Positions 12,101 to 24,367 are shown, counted from the first letter of the stretch. The stretch is 64,000 nucleotides of DNA from Apostichopus japonicus (GCF_037975245.1 NC_092568.1:16945001-17009000), one strand, 5' to 3'. The notes: generated by a model not told the origin, from the sequence alone. Numbers and translations are program-made.

Positions 12101-15100
12101 TTTGATGTGGAGGCATTCCTTCTGGTCATTGGATGGATAGTCTTCCAGGTTTTGATTTACTTCATTCCGGTCGGAAGGGTGAGTACCACTCACGGATAAG
12201 TTTAAAGTTGCACGAAGAGATCTTGAAGCGTCTACGCTTTAGTCAGTCTATACGTGTGTGCGACAAGCATTATTGGGAAATTCTGCTTGAGTACGAGATT
12301 TTTAATAACTAGGTTTGAGGCAGGTCCTTCCAAATTTCCATAACTGTCAAACAAACCTTAAGCGCTTCGAAAAGGGGATTACAACAAACTTTCGTGAACA
12401 GTCACAAGCCCCCTTTGCACCTATATAATAATAGTAATAATAAACACATATGTAGCGCTGGTATCGGACAGGACTCGCTCGTGGCGCTCTGCAAAGTAAT
12501 GACCATCATCGGTGTACCATATCTGTGTTGCCCACATGGCACCTATTTGCAAAGGGAACTTATATTTATTCAATTTATTGTTGCTATTTGCCTCTTGGGT
12601 TGAGAATATTTATTTATCCTATCTTTTGTATCGCTTCTCTCTATACAGATCGTTCAAGGTTTGCCGTTGAGAAGTGGCAAGCGCTTGAAATATTACGTAA
12701 ATGGTGAGTCGTTTTGACCGTATCTCATTCAACGGCAGTAACCTTGTGTAAGAGCCCTGTTGTCCGTGTGCACTTGAAGTTCGGAGCAGTTGAATTTGTC
12801 AATGATCTATTTAACCTGTAGCACTGTGTCGTGAGATCACTTTAATAGTGACAATCATCAGCCAGAATATCTGTCAGTGATGTTGTTTTTTTTCTCTTCC
12901 GTTTTCAGCATTTTATGCACTGGTGTTGAGTTTGTTGTTCTTTGGCCTTTTGGTCTATTACGAGATGCCGTTCGACGTAGTGATCAAGAAGTACCTAGCC
13001 GTCATCACCACTTGCATGGTGCTCTCCATCGTTATGTCCATCGCGCTCTACGTCAAGGCCAAGCGGGCTCCATCTTCAGAACTGGCACCATCAGGAAACT
13101 CTGGTAAGCAATCTCATAACTGTACTCTGGTTGATCCAAATTAACTCTGTTGAATTGCCAATCGTATTTCTGATACTTACCAGGTTTGTTTTCAGGTTAA
13201 TTCAGGTTTTAATTCAGGTTTAATTTATTAACATAAATTTAAATTAAAAAATATAAATAAATAAAAAAAGGTTTGTCTAGAAAAGGTCATTGATTCCCCG
13301 TTGCTTAAAGTGATTCTGTGCATTTTGAAATACATGAAACTTCATTTTCAAAACGTGGAACAATCTTGGCAGAAGCCTGCAAGGGCTTTAATGGATTACA
13401 TCATCTTGTCAGGATGTCTTCCAATTTCTATTGTACTCTGTCATCTCTTGAGTTTAAAAGGATAAAACATTTGTGATTTACACAGACAAGTGTGATGGTA
13501 ATTATGGTCCTTGTGTTTTAACAAGGAAGTCAGAATTGTGATGGTAATGTATGAAATCCATATTGCTTATGATTTTTACCAAAACAGGTAATTTCTTCTA
13601 CGACTTCTTCATGGGTCATGAGCTCAATCCTCGAATCGGCATGTTGGACTTGAAGTATTTCTGTGAACTTCGTCCTGGAATGATTGGCTGGGTAAGACTT
13701 TGCCTTACTATGTAGTCCGGATACTGATAAGGTGCGGGCTCCTGGGGTGATCTGGCTGGTTTTCATAACTATTAGTGCAGTCTGGGTTAACTTTGAAGCA
13801 TTTGTTAAAGGTTTTGCTAAACATTCCCTATAGGCATGTTTATTATGGCTATGGGAAACCATGAATTTTAGTTCAGTGGCCAAAAGTGTTGAATATTAAT
13901 TCATCCCGATGTAGTCACCCATTTTATTGTGCTTCACTTAAACAAGAGGAAATTTGTCAGGTATGGTCATAAGTTGTTTTAAAAAGGGTAGTGTTTTGAG
14001 TTTCAGTGTGAAAGGTTTTAAACTGTAGAGTGCAATTTCTTCATTGTTTGGAAGAATTGGTACCAGATGAAAGTAATGAGATGGGTGATATGATTTCAAG
14101 AGCATAGGTTACCTTCCCTTAGTAATTTAGCGGTGCAAATAATTGATATGACATCCCTTGGTTTGCATGACAGCGAAAAAATACTGTCTGTATCGAATAT
14201 CTTGTTATATTGTTATTTTCATTTAATATGTGTATGAGGAGGATTGGTGTCAATGCTCATATTGTTAGCATGTGGGGGGGGGGGGAAGGAAGTGAGCAAT
14301 GGTTCTGTTCTTGTGAGTTGTAAACTTTTGACATCTTGAAAACTTATAGGACTTCTTTCAATACTTCATATAAGAGTAGTAGGAAACATACAAGGCATGA
14401 CATGGGTTACCGTTCTACTTGAAGATGGTTATTTGTTTTGTTCATCCTCTTAGCACCATAATAATAATAAGTAATATTTATATAGCGCATAATTAGCATA
14501 GCTGCTCAAAGCGCTTTACAAATGTAAAACCTAAAAACAAATAGTAACAAAAACCAAAATATTAAATATATAGAACCAATAAAGCAAAAAATGTAAAAGC
14601 AACAATATAAAAAACACCCGTACTAAACGATACTAAAGTAATAAAAAAAAATTAAATTTAAAAAAAAAGCCCAAAACGCAATAGTCCAAAACAAATTCAG
14701 AAGTACGTAAATAGTAAAACAGATTAAATCGTAGTCAATGTCTTTGGTGATCTAGTCTGGGTAGTCGATATCTTTGCAAACAATCATTCCTTCCTCTCTT
14801 TCTCTTACAGATCATAATAGACCACATCTTCTTGTTCTCTGTGTGGAAGGATTTCCCCCAGAATCCCCCCTTACCACTCCTGTTATTGACCATCTTCCAC
14901 ACTCTGTACGTGGCCGACGCGCTGTGGTTTGAAGCTGCTATCCTCTCCACCATGGACATCATCACCGAGGGCTTTGGTTTCATGCTGGCCTTTGGCGATC
15001 TAGTCTGGGTACCGTTTGTCTTTACCGTCCAGGCTAGGTACCTCTTCTTGTACCCCCTAGAGATATCAAACATCGTTCTGGGTATCGTGGTGGCTATGAA

Positions 15101-17532
15101 TCGTGAGTACTTGTGTTAACCTTCTTTGCATATTAGATTAGGGTCTGATGGCCACATGAGATAGTTACAGAGGGGATTTGTTTGCATAGTTTCTTGATGG
15201 TATGGGAGAGACAGTTTTAGGTGCAGGCAAGAACCCTTTTGGAAATGGCTCGAGGCAGAGCAAGAATTTGACAAAGTAGGGAGATCTGGGGTTCTCACCC
15301 AGAACCAAACAAATCAAATGGTCATTCTGAGGCATATTTTAGGCTATTAATTTGGTCTTTTATTAGTTATAAATGCAATGTCAAAATCATCCCCTGGCTG
15401 AATTTTGTCTCAACTGAAGGCTAAAGGAGTGTCTCTTGTATCATTTCACTTTACATTTTGCTTTTAGCTTGATCATGCTTGTCCTACTCCCCCAACCCCC
15501 GCCCCCCCCCCCCTTTACAGTTGGCATCATAATTACATGATAATAAATTAATGCACTACTGATTTTTTCTTCTTTCTTTGTGTCATAGTGTTGGGCTACT
15601 ACATATTCAGATCTGCAAACGGCGAAAAGAATCTGCTCAGAAGAAATCCGAACAGTCCCGATATCGCACGTAAGTACAGCAGTGCTAAACGATAATAGAA
15701 AATTACCGTCATGCAATCTTTGCTACTATGTCTAACATAAAAAGTCATGGAAAATTTGAAGCCAAAAAAAGTCATGCTCAATATCAAGGGAAAGAGTTTG
15801 AGCGGACTGCACTGAGTCATTGAAAAGTCATGCAGTTATCCATTATGAGTAGCTGATCTTCAGAGTTCAGACTAATATAAATGTCAGCATGGCTGATATC
15901 TCTAAAGTCAATAAATGTAATGAGTTGTTCGTTAAAAGTCATACTATAGGTAAGAGTCAGTCTTTATAGAACAGGAAACAATGTCAGTCAATCTATGTTT
16001 AGACTTTGTCTGACGACTAGCTGATGTTCAGACTAATACAGAAGTCAGCATGACCGACATCTATAAAGTCAATCAAATGTAATGAGTTGGTCACTGAATG
16101 TCATACTATGTGCAACTGTGTATACTGCATCTTGAATAGACTATATCTGTTAGATATACGTAATTTATGTTAAATGTTTGGAATGCTCCTTGGACACAAA
16201 TTTGATATCTTTTACACAATGCCTCATTGTTGTACATCTCAAAGACCGTCAGTCTGTATTCTATCGGTATTAGGTGGTAAGTAAAATAGCTCTACTCTCT
16301 CACGGATGACTGGCTGACTTACAACACCATTTGATCTTGAAAAAGATTATATTGCTTTGCCATTGTCCTTTTTACTTTTTTTAATCACTTTATAACATTT
16401 CTAAAAAAAATTCACTGGGGGAGAGAACAAAAATTTTATTTTGATGTATACCCTACCATCAGATTTGGAGACCATCAGCACATCATCAGGCAAGAAACTC
16501 CTCGTCTCTGGTTGGTGGGGATTCGTGCGCCGACCAAACTACCTCGGAGACATCATCATGGCATTCTCCTGGGCGTTGCTCTGTGGTAAGCCTAAGCTTT
16601 GAGTGAATTCGTTTAAAGAGTCAGAGAATAATTCATCCGGTATCGCATCCCAAATTGCTATGCAAAATGGGCAAAGTTTGCTATCCAAAGTGCAAAGATG
16701 TATAGCAGGTTTTTTGTACACCTGAACCATAGCAATTGACAAGAGAAAGTACAGTGCCTTCCAAACTGCTGCAGAAAATTTGAACACTAAATTAATCCCT
16801 GTTAGAGGATTTGCTAACGTTGCTTAAGATGTTTGTACTGTTTCAGAGTCCTGGATGGTTTAAATGATCTCCTAGGGGTCCTGTGTATTACTCAGTGAAC
16901 AAACCCTCACGGATAGTATGTCGGTCTTGCAAACTATAACTATTGAGCAAAAATTATGAATATAAAGTTAGCAACAACGGGGTGAATGACATCTTAATGC
17001 ACAGAATGGGGGGGGGTGGGAGGGGAGCAGGGGACTTGTCAAATTTCTATCTTACGGTGGTGTTTTCTTCTAAATTTATGCCTATTCCAGAAATCTACCC
17101 ATTTTCATGAGTTAAAGATTTTTTTTCTGTATCCAAGCGACGTCATTGCAGGTAAAATGAAAGAAGAATTTGTTTGTAATTTTGATGACGATGACATTGT
17201 TTGTATACAAACCTATCAATCAAGTTCACATCTTTTTCATGTACGCCAGCATTGTTGATGATGAAATGGTTGTTTTAATCAAACTGCTCTTGGCCAGTGA
17301 TTTTAAACACACACAGTGCAACTCTTTCACAGACAAAATGAGGTTTTTGTGTTGGAATGCTCTTTCCACAGGTTTTGACAGTTGCATACCGTACTTTTAC
17401 CCGGTCTACCTAACGATACTGCTCATTCACCGGGAACGGAGAGATTCTCACTATTGCCGTCAGAAGTACGGGCGCGACTGGGACATCTACTGCAGCAGGG
17501 TACCTTACCGCATCATCCCATACATCTATTGA
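9037..17532 (+). CDS. LBR: Lamin B receptor / delta(14)-sterol reductase, 11 coding exons
   Basis: An inner-nuclear-membrane protein that tethers chromatin and lamina and reduces the C14-C15 double bond of sterols with NADPH (known for the family). Coding exons: 9037-9189, 9818-10054, 10991-11156, 11982-12178, 12649-12703, 12909-13103, 13588-13691, 14811-15102, 15589-15669, 16463-16585, 17372-17532. All borders are GT/AG and all phases agree, giving 587 residues (human LBR has 615). Order: Tudor domain (about 3-51), Arg/Ser-rich linker (about 55-90), linker to about 175, then the ERG4/ERG24 sterol reductase membrane domain (about 178-587). Visible motifs are [59 protein letters not shown] and HRERRD...CRQKYG. 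N519 and R555 match human N547 and R583, both important for reductase activity. The usual RHPNY reads RRPNY here. Tudor plus RS separates it from TM7SF2 and DHCR7. Start chosen because the Tudor domain begins directly after this ATG and the exon's acceptor lies 8 bp upstream. Confidence 0.96.
9818..10054 (+). CDS. LBR: LBR exon 2: RS-repeat linker
   Basis: Residues 52-130. It opens with [20 protein letters not shown] and continues through SR/SP dipeptides, the substrate type for SR-protein kinases in the family, then a Lys/Thr/Pro-rich basic stretch. Acceptor ATTACAG at 9811-9817, donor GTAAGT at 10055. An in-frame alternative donor, CAG|GTGAAA at 10021, is weaker and would drop about 11 residues. 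Confidence 0.88.
10071..10313 (+). mobile_element. 3' remnant of a non-LTR retrotransposon (LINE)
   Basis: One frame reads [20 protein letters not shown] then [20 protein letters not shown] and FKAL to a stop at 10203-10205. This is the typical C-terminal end of a LINE reverse-transcriptase ORF ('...RVVNxWNxLPxxVVxAxSVNxFKxxLDxxW'), found in CR1/L2/Rex-type elements. The 3' tail 'actaaactaaactaa' near 10299 looks like the short repeat that ends such elements. It is 5'-truncated. It begins 16 bp after the LBR exon 2 donor and lies within intron 2. Confidence 0.78.
10991..11156 (+). CDS. LBR: LBR exon 3: linker into reductase domain
   Basis: Residues 131-186. Thr/Gln/Arg-rich linker, ending in [11 protein letters not shown], the entry to the first transmembrane segment of the sterol reductase fold (compare YEFGG in vertebrate LBR). 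Acceptor CTCATAG at 10984-10990. Donor GTGAGT at 11157, phase 1. Confidence 0.9.
11982..12178 (+). CDS. LBR: LBR exon 4: first two transmembrane segments
   Basis: Residues 186-251. Two hydrophobic segments, [18 protein letters not shown] and [19 protein letters not shown], joined by a loop with three Cys (ACNKGGC, SCEGDW). Acceptor TATTCCAG at 11974-11981 after a TTG/TTC-rich tract; donor GTGAGT at 12179. Confidence 0.92.
12649..12703 (+). CDS. LBR: LBR exon 5 (short)
   Basis: Residues 252-270, reading [19 protein letters not shown] across the junction. This is the conserved G-x-x-L-x-x-G-x-x-L-x-Y-x-x-N-G loop of the ERG4/ERG24 family. It is only 55 bp and its own reading frame is too short to show as a long ORF. 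Acceptor CTATACAG, donor GTGAGT, phase 1. Confidence 0.92.
12909..13103 (+). CDS. LBR: LBR exon 6: transmembrane pair
   Basis: Residues 270-335. Two hydrophobic stretches, [17 protein letters not shown] and [20 protein letters not shown], then a polar, Ser/Pro-containing loop that leads to the FYDFF motif of the next exon. Acceptor TTTTCAG at 12902-12908, donor GTAAGC at 13104. Confidence 0.92.
13588..13691 (+). CDS. LBR: LBR exon 7: sterol reductase signature 1
   Basis: Residues 335-369. Carries [16 protein letters not shown], the first ERG4/ERG24 signature, followed by [12 protein letters not shown]. These are among the most conserved blocks of the family. Acceptor AAAACAG, donor GTAAGA. 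Confidence 0.95.
14458..14560. repeat. Interspersed repeat fragment with 'tatagcgc...gcgctttaca'
   Basis: An ATA-rich start is followed by atttatatagcgc, then caaagcgctttaca, then an A-rich stretch. A similar motif is at about 3685-3720. This arrangement recurs widely in marine animal genomes as part of dispersed repeats; the family here is not identified. It lies in LBR intron 7. Confidence 0.45.
14811..15102 (+). CDS. LBR: LBR exon 8: core of the reductase domain
   Basis: Residues 370-467. Begins right after ELRPGMIGW and includes [19 protein letters not shown] and the block [16 protein letters not shown], strongly conserved in C14 sterol reductases. At 292 bp it is the longest coding exon of the gene. 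Acceptor CTCTTACAG, donor GTGAGT at 15103, phase 1. Confidence 0.95.
15589..15669 (+). CDS. LBR: LBR exon 9
   Basis: Residues 467-494, reading [20 protein letters not shown] and PNSPDIA. It matches the 'GYYIFR..N.QKN.FR.NP' loop that lies before the cofactor-proximal part of the fold. Acceptor TGTCATAG, donor GTAAGT at 15670, phase 1. Confidence 0.92.
15851..16110. repeat. Two-copy local duplication in LBR intron 9
   Basis: About 95 bp at 15851-15950 is repeated with changes at 16019-16110. Shared pieces include agctgat, ttcagactaata, gtcagcatg, taaagtcaat, aatgtaatgagttg and tcatacta. Confidence 0.65.
16463..16585 (+). CDS. LBR: LBR exon 10: [13 protein letters not shown] motif
   Basis: Residues 494-535. 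Contains [18 protein letters not shown], equivalent to the [18 protein letters not shown] block of vertebrate LBR. N519 is conserved. The residue before PNY, usually His, is Arg517 (codon CGA). Acceptor ACCATCAG, donor GTAAGC at 16586. Confidence 0.94.
17372..17532 (+). CDS. LBR: LBR exon 11: sterol reductase signature 2 and stop
   Basis: Residues 535-587. Holds [12 protein letters not shown] and RQKYG, fitting the second ERG4/ERG24 signature (HRxxRDxxxCxxKYG), and ends in [12 protein letters not shown] then TGA, the same C-terminus as other LBR proteins. Acceptor TTTCCACAG at 17363-17371. Confidence 0.95.
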
Positions 17533-20500
17533 GGAGAGATGGAGCTATTTGAAGAGCACATGTGTGTTTGCTATAAGCCATTGAGGTCTTTTAAGTTGAT
17601 GCAAAACATTGTGTCGTTTACTGGTTAATATCATCTCAGGTATTAGCATGTGTGTTTGATATTTTATTCTCTGATACAAAGGTGCCCCTTCTGTTCTCTT
17701 TATCTTCCTCCTTTTCCAAAAAAAAAAGAAGGAATACCTCGATCAAAGATCTGCCTTCCACTCTTTGCTGCAAATCCCAAATAAATACTAGTTACTGAAA
17801 TCTGTTTAGTCTTCCAGGTCTCAAGAGAGTCTTTTAAGAAAGATAGAAGGAAAAACATGAAGCTGGCATGTCATAGTTTTGTGACCTTGTTGTCTAACGT
17901 TCGTCATTAGTCAAGATGATGATTATGCAAATTATGTCTCCTGTGCTCCTTTATCATCTGTCTACCTAAAAAATTTGAAAGGCATCTCGTTCGTCCTGCC
18001 CTCCTCGACGATGAGTCTAGATTTTCGACGGGAGGATGCGAGCGTCGGTTACGACATCTCGTCTACCTTTGAGATCACTCTCCTCGCATCTCAGCAACGA
18101 AAGGAATTTCAAATTATTCTGTCCCCTTAATATTTTGTACAGTAAGTAAGTAAATGGTGCAGCAAATGAATTTGAAAATTGTTAATAATAAGTGTGATTT
18201 GACTGTAATGAGAATCTAACCTCAGAAATACACTTTAATGAGAGCTATCCAATTCTGGAGCGACTGTTGGTGATCCCTGGTGCCCTATCCTATCCATCTT
18301 ATGGTTTCTCGGTGACTGTTCCTTCGAAGCTCTGCTGGTACAAGTGAAACAGACAGAGAAATAAGAATCCCATCAACATGTGGTTTCGGTAACGGAAGTC
18401 TTCTCGTGTATAATATGTGTATTACGATATAACCGTTGTAAATAATATGGTTTTGTTTTCTTTCTTTATTACATTTTGTGGATAATAGGGGGCTATAGTT
18501 TCTTCAATTGTAAAAAAAATTTTCTGTATTCTGCTCTTAATTTTCTTCATAGGTTAGACATTAAACCAGGGCGCATGCCATCCAATCCATCATGCTATAC
18601 CTCGCATAGAATATCTTGTTGCACTACAAACTGAAATGCAGCTAAATTGGCTCTCGGTTTGAAGCAATAAAAAATCATTTGTGAAATTCAATAACACATG
18701 AACCCTCAACTGAAGTATCACTTAGCATTCTGGAGAGCTCACTGACTGGAGAGTCTCACTGACTGACTTTTCACATTTTTTTTTTTTCGTCTTCTAGTTT
18801 TTTTTCTTTGGACTCCGAATAGAAATGGCAATTGCCCTTGGAAAAGATATTTCTGAAATATTTGCAACAATGTAATGTATTTCAAATTTTCATTTCATGA
18901 CTTTAGTCATGCAACTGTTTCCATAGTGACAGAGACTCAATGACCATTATTGGTCTATCTAGCATTTTGTGGTAGAGTGTAGTTTGCTCATTACAACGGT
19001 GTTGGTTGTAAATTTATATGTTTATGCCTACATGCATTATAAAATGCTAGTATTTCTTTTTGCTGACCCAAAAAGGACTTAAACATATTTTTTACAGTTT
19101 TGGTCTATTGTTCATTTGACCTCTTTTACATCAATGCTATGGATTCGAGTGTAAACTAATTTGTGCATCTGTGGTATTTCATAGCAACTTCAGTACGTTG
19201 TGTAACATTCCTTGTACACCATACCGCACAATTATCCCCTTCTGCTGTTAAAGCCTTGACTATGAACTGAAATCAAATTCTGAAGGATAAATTTGTTTGG
19301 AAAGGAGTGATGGTTTCTATGTCTCTCATTTCAACAGTTCTCTGTGAGGATGTGAATCAGATTATATAATACTGTTTTAATGAGATCTACAGCCTTAAGT
19401 TTTAAGATTAACAGAGTGGGGAGTCTGCATTGCAAAAGGGGAGTCTGCATTGCATCTGCATTGCAAAACTACTAAATAAACGATATGCATTGTGTAATCA
19501 TTTCTAGAGACGAATTTGAATTTAGCAAAGGACACCTCGCACTGTGTAATAACAAAGATCTATCCATATTGTGCGCTGTTGGTGGAGAACCTTTTTATGA
19601 TTGGCCCTGCCCAAACTTAGACCTAAGATTGGTGAAAGTTCAGCTCTCATAGGTGGATAGGTAGATGACATAAAGATAAAAAATATGAAACTGTCGGGGT
19701 AAACCCCCGGTATGATAACCCAAGTGTCCTTATACAAACAAGAGTAGCTCTTCAACCATTTGGTTCCTAGTTTTACTCCTTTATTTGGGGGGAGGGGGGT
19801 GGTGGTGCGCGGGAGGCAGAATGCACAAACTGTTGGCTCTGGTGCCGAACAAAAGATACCATAAAGAAGGGTTGGATGCCTCAATACCTGCAATGTCAGA
19901 CAGTTTTTAACCTTTTGTTATTGTAGATAAATCAACTATTTATTCAATTAATCTGTATTAATTTTGAATTCATGTCTGGTTGTTATATGATTTGTTGTTA
20001 GATAATCTGAAAAATAAGCCTTGATCGTTTTGTTCTTTCCTCTGTCCCAACTATATGACTATTCATCATTCTGTGGACTTTATACCATTTAAATGTGTTC
20101 ACTGCTGATCGTTGGGTAAGGTCATTCTTGAAGAACCTCCTATCTACATTGCCATCTTTATCATATATATCCTATGTGATAGAGGTTTGGGAAATCTTTC
20201 TTTGCTGGATTTAATTTATAGAATTTCCTTCCTTGTCTTTTTATTCTTTAACTGAATTATTCTTGTGAATTGCACAATTTTGATATGTCGAGGATGTTCC
20301 TGACTTTTTGATTGTAAATATGAGTGATGATTGAGGAATGTTTCATTGTATATGAATTGTCAATTTAATTATCTCTTTCTGCGTGAAAGGAATATTAAGT
20401 GTGGCATTGTGATAATAAATAACCGCTACTTCATCAATCAAATGTGGTCAAAGCTTTCAATATTTGGATGGTTTATTTTTAAGTCTTGTTTTTTATAATC

Positions 20501-21236
20501 TCGCAGATTGTCATTTTCATAAATAGTATCTGTCAATGCCAATATTTTTTTCTCATTGAACAATTACATTTTAATCGTCATTTTCCTATTGTTCGTTATT
20601 TTCATACTATTCCTGCTCAGTATTTCATCAGATTGTTATTCCTCTTCAAACAATAGGTCCGTATACAGCATTGTATCAGTTGTCTTTTTTTCACATACAT
20701 TCCTGTAATTAGAAATAAATTGTGGAACAAAAGAAAGAAAGAAAGAAATTGCTTGTCTTTCCCCACCCTATAACAAATATAACAGTTTAGTTCTATGTAG
20801 AGGCAGCAGGCTATTACTGTCTTGGTACATAACTATGGTCTTTTATTTGTATTTTTTTGATACTCTCACTCCGTATCGCTGTACCTGAATAAACATGGTC
20901 TCCGTCACGTCATGGTGTCACACTGGGATCGGTCTTAGCCATTCACAAGCGCCCAAATAGAAAATAGTTAAGAAAATATATTTTCGTGCAATGTGGTAAA
21001 CAACATAATCTGGAACCTTTAAATAATTTCCGCTTACTTCGCAGGATATCAATATCTTGATGTTAGATGCCCATTACGTGATAAGTTTCATTTTACAAAG
21101 TCCAGGAGTAGCATCGTCAGAAGATGATACTAAATAGTGTAGTAAGACTATCGGCCCGCAGTTAGGTGACAATGTCCACCACGTACTCCCTCCATTGCCA
21201 AAGATATGAGGTTTCGTAATTATGTTAAAAGTTATA
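17533..21236 (+). other. LBR: LBR 3' UTR and downstream flank
   Basis: No further coding sequence recognised. AATAAA signals occur at 17779-17784, 18666-18671 and 20414-20419, so a 3' UTR of about 0.27, 1.2 or 2.9 kb is possible. A small duplication of 'gagtctgcattgcaaaa' is at about 19420-19470. The 123-codon minus-strand frame at 19522-19893 shows no known domain. Confidence 0.5.
17779..17784 (+). terminator. Candidate LBR poly(A) signal
   Basis: An AATAAA hexamer 247 bp after the LBR stop codon. It is the first in the flank. Later hexamers at 18666 and 20414 are alternatives, and the sequence alone does not show which is used. Confidence 0.4.
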
Positions 21237-23150
21237 CATATTGACTTGCTATAAGTTGATAACATAAGTGATACAGATCGACTTGCTATGATACATATGG
21301 GCTTGCTATAAGTTGATTACATAAGTGATACATATTCACTTGATATAATACATGATACATATTGACTTGCTATAAGTTGATAACATAAGTGATACAGATC
21401 GACTTGCTATGATACATATGGACTTGCTATAAGTTCATTACATAAGTGATACATATTCACTTGCTATGATACATATCGACTTGCTATGATACATATTGAC
21501 TTGCTATAAGTTCATTACATAAGTGATACATACTCACTTGCTATGATACATATGGACTTGCTATGATACATATGGACTTGCTATAAGTTCATTACATAAG
21601 TGATACATATTCACTTGCTATGATACATATCGACTTGCTATGATACATATTGACTTGCTATAAGTTCATTACATAAGTGATACGTATTGACTTGCTATAA
21701 TACCAGATACATATCGACTTGCTATTGGTACATATTGATTATCTATAAGTTCATAACATAAGTGATACATATTGACTTGCTATAATACATGATACATATC
21801 GATTTGCTATGATACATATTGACTTGCTACAAGTTGATTACATAAGTGATATGGATTGACTTGCTATGAGAAGATTGCATAAGTGATACATATTGACTTG
21901 CTATGATACATATTGACTTGCTATAAGTTGTATACATAAGTGATACATATCGACTTGCTATGATACATATCGACTTGCTATAAGTTGATTATTTAAATGA
22001 TAAATATTGACTTGCTATAATACATGATACATATTGACTTGCTATAATACATGAAACATATTGACTTGCTATAAGTTGATTACATAAGTGATGCATATTG
22101 ACTTGTTATGATACATATTGACTTGCTATAAGTTGTATACATAAGTGATACATATTGACTTGCTGTGATACATATCGACTTGCTATAAGTTGATTATTTA
22201 AATGATAAATATTGACTTGCTATAATACATGATACATATTGACTTGCTATAATACATGAAACATATCTACTTGCTATAAGTTGATTACATAAGTGATACA
22301 TATTGACTTGTTATGGTACGTATCGACTTGCTATAAGTTGATTACATAAGTGATACATATTGACTTGTTATGATACATATTGACTTGCTATAAGTTGATT
22401 ACATAAGTGATACATATTGACTTGCTGTGATACATATCGACTTGCTATAAGTTGATTATTTAAATGATAAATATTGACTTGCTATAATACATGATACATA
22501 TTGACTTGCTATAATACATGAAACATATCTACTTGCTATAAGTTGATTACATAAGTGATACATATTGACTTGTTATGGTACGTATCGACTTGCTATGATA
22601 CATATTGACTTTGTGGCTATATATGAGAAGATTACATAAGTGATACATATTGACTTGTTATGATACATATTGACTTGCTATAAGTTGATTATTTAAATGA
22701 TAAATATTGACTTGCTATAATACATGAAACATATCTACTTGCTATAAGTTGATTACATAAGTGATACATATTGACTTGTTATGGTACATATCGACTTGCT
22801 ATGATACATATTGACTTTCTGGCTATGAGAAGATTACATAAGTGATACATATTGACTTGTTATGATACATATTGACTTGCTATAAGTTGATTATTTAAAT
22901 GATAAATATTGACTTGCTATAATACATGAAACATATCTACTTGCTATAAGTTGATTACATAAGTGATACATATTGACTTGTTATGGTACGTACCGACTTG
23001 TTATGATACATATTGACTTTCTGGCTATGAGAAGATTACATAAGTGATACATATTGACTTGTTATGATACATATTGACTTGCTTTAATACATGATACATA
23101 TTGACTTCCAATAATATATGATACATATTGACTTGCTATAAGTCGATTAT
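21237..23150. repeat. AT-rich satellite with higher-order units
   Basis: About 1.9 kb built from the 20-bp core 'gatacatattgacttgctat' alternating with 'aagttgattacataagt'. In the right half a longer composite starting 'gttgattatttaaatgat' recurs at 21984, 22189, 22451, 22684 and 22886 (spacing 202-262 bp), which shows a higher-order repeat made by unequal exchange or replication slippage. Confidence 0.95.
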
Positions 23151-23374
23151 GGGAAAACGATGGCTATCAGCAAATCCTTTCATACGCTGTAACGTAAATC
23201 TCTGTACCATTCATTCTTTTCTACCTCCCTATATCTCTATAAAAGCACTATAGTGCTCCTCCAAATTAACATCTAAATCGGGCATGGGTTCTTGTTTCAT
23301 CCTTCTGTTTCGTTTCCTTATCTGTGCTACGAGAAGGGTGGGGGGGGGGAGATAGTTTCGCTCGCCACCTCAGA

Positions 23375-23680
23375 AATAAGGCAAAGCAGTTTCACGGAAA
23401 CAACTTGAGGCAAACGGATACTCGTGCGTAAATGCGCAAATTGGATTCAGAATACGTTTATACGATATGCGATGCAAGAATACGTACGTGTACAGACCAC
23501 GGATATAGTTCTGCGCTGCAGACGCCCATCTACTGGTTTCGGGCATTTTTTGTGTAAGAAGTGTGGGAGTCAAGAATACGAAGATCTCCAACTTAGATAT
23601 AAGGCAAAGCAGTTTCACGGAAACAATTTTAAGCAAACGAATACTAGCGCGTTAACGCGCAAATTGGATTCAGTATTCCG
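23375..23680. repeat. Direct repeat pair of about 82 bp
   Basis: A segment at 23375-23455 starting 'ataaggcaaagcagtttcac' is repeated at 23599-23680, 224 bp further on. Both copies share 'gcgcaaattggattcag'. The flanks contain no recognised gene. Confidence 0.8.
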
Positions 23681-24288
23681 TGCGCCTTGGGCACGCGCGC
23701 TGTACAAATGCTTTGGTTCTTACAAAACAGGCAACGGCAATGTTCACAATGCGATTTTGATCAGTGCGTGCACGTACATGGCATAGTGGGGGTTTCAACT
23801 TGCGCTATAACAACGCGCATGTTTGGTTCAGAGGGTTGTAAAGCACCAGTTTACCCACTCTGAGAACATTGCGGCCGAGACTGGCGTATGTGATACAGGC
23901 CTGCTTCTTAATATAGATCGATATTGCTGCGTCGACTCCCTAATTCCCCACTGGAAAATTATTATCAAAAGACTGATATACTGCATCGCCTCTGTATCTC
24001 TATCCACATAATCATACAAGACATATTAGGATCTTAAAGAGTTATGTACGATGTATACATCACCATTGAGTATATGAGTTTGTAAGGTTGCGTTCGAAAT
24101 GTCGAGATACGCGCGCAATCGGTATCAAGAAAACGCACAAAAGTATACAAACAGCTATTTTGACGACATAGTGCATTGTATCAAATGTTAAAACGTTAAC
24201 AATCGTTAAACAATTATAGTGTTATGTCAGTTGCTAGATAACTTTATCTTCATCAACACTGCTTCGCTTTCGCTGCTATTGTACTACA

Positions 24289-24367
24289 ATGCCTCTTGCC
24301 ACCTTCAAGTGCAAGTATCTTCTGATACTGTGCTTATTATTTGCTCTCATCTCAGATGACTCCTTCG
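24289..24367 (+). CDS. Exon 1 of the unrecognised secreted-protein gene
   Basis: 79 bp coding for the signal peptide (residues 1-26 plus one base). The ATG context is 'tacaATGcc'. Donor GTAAGT at 24368. A 5' UTR presumably extends left of the ATG; no clear TATA box was found. Confidence 0.7.

Noticed and set aside
13530..13883. Minus-strand 117-codon frame
   Set aside because: It is a shadow of LBR exon 7, whose plus-strand sequence contains the conserved FYDFF/LNPR signature.
23424..23786. Plus-strand 120-codon frame
   Set aside because: It runs through the 82-bp direct repeat pair, has no recognised domain, and no splice or signal features make it convincing.
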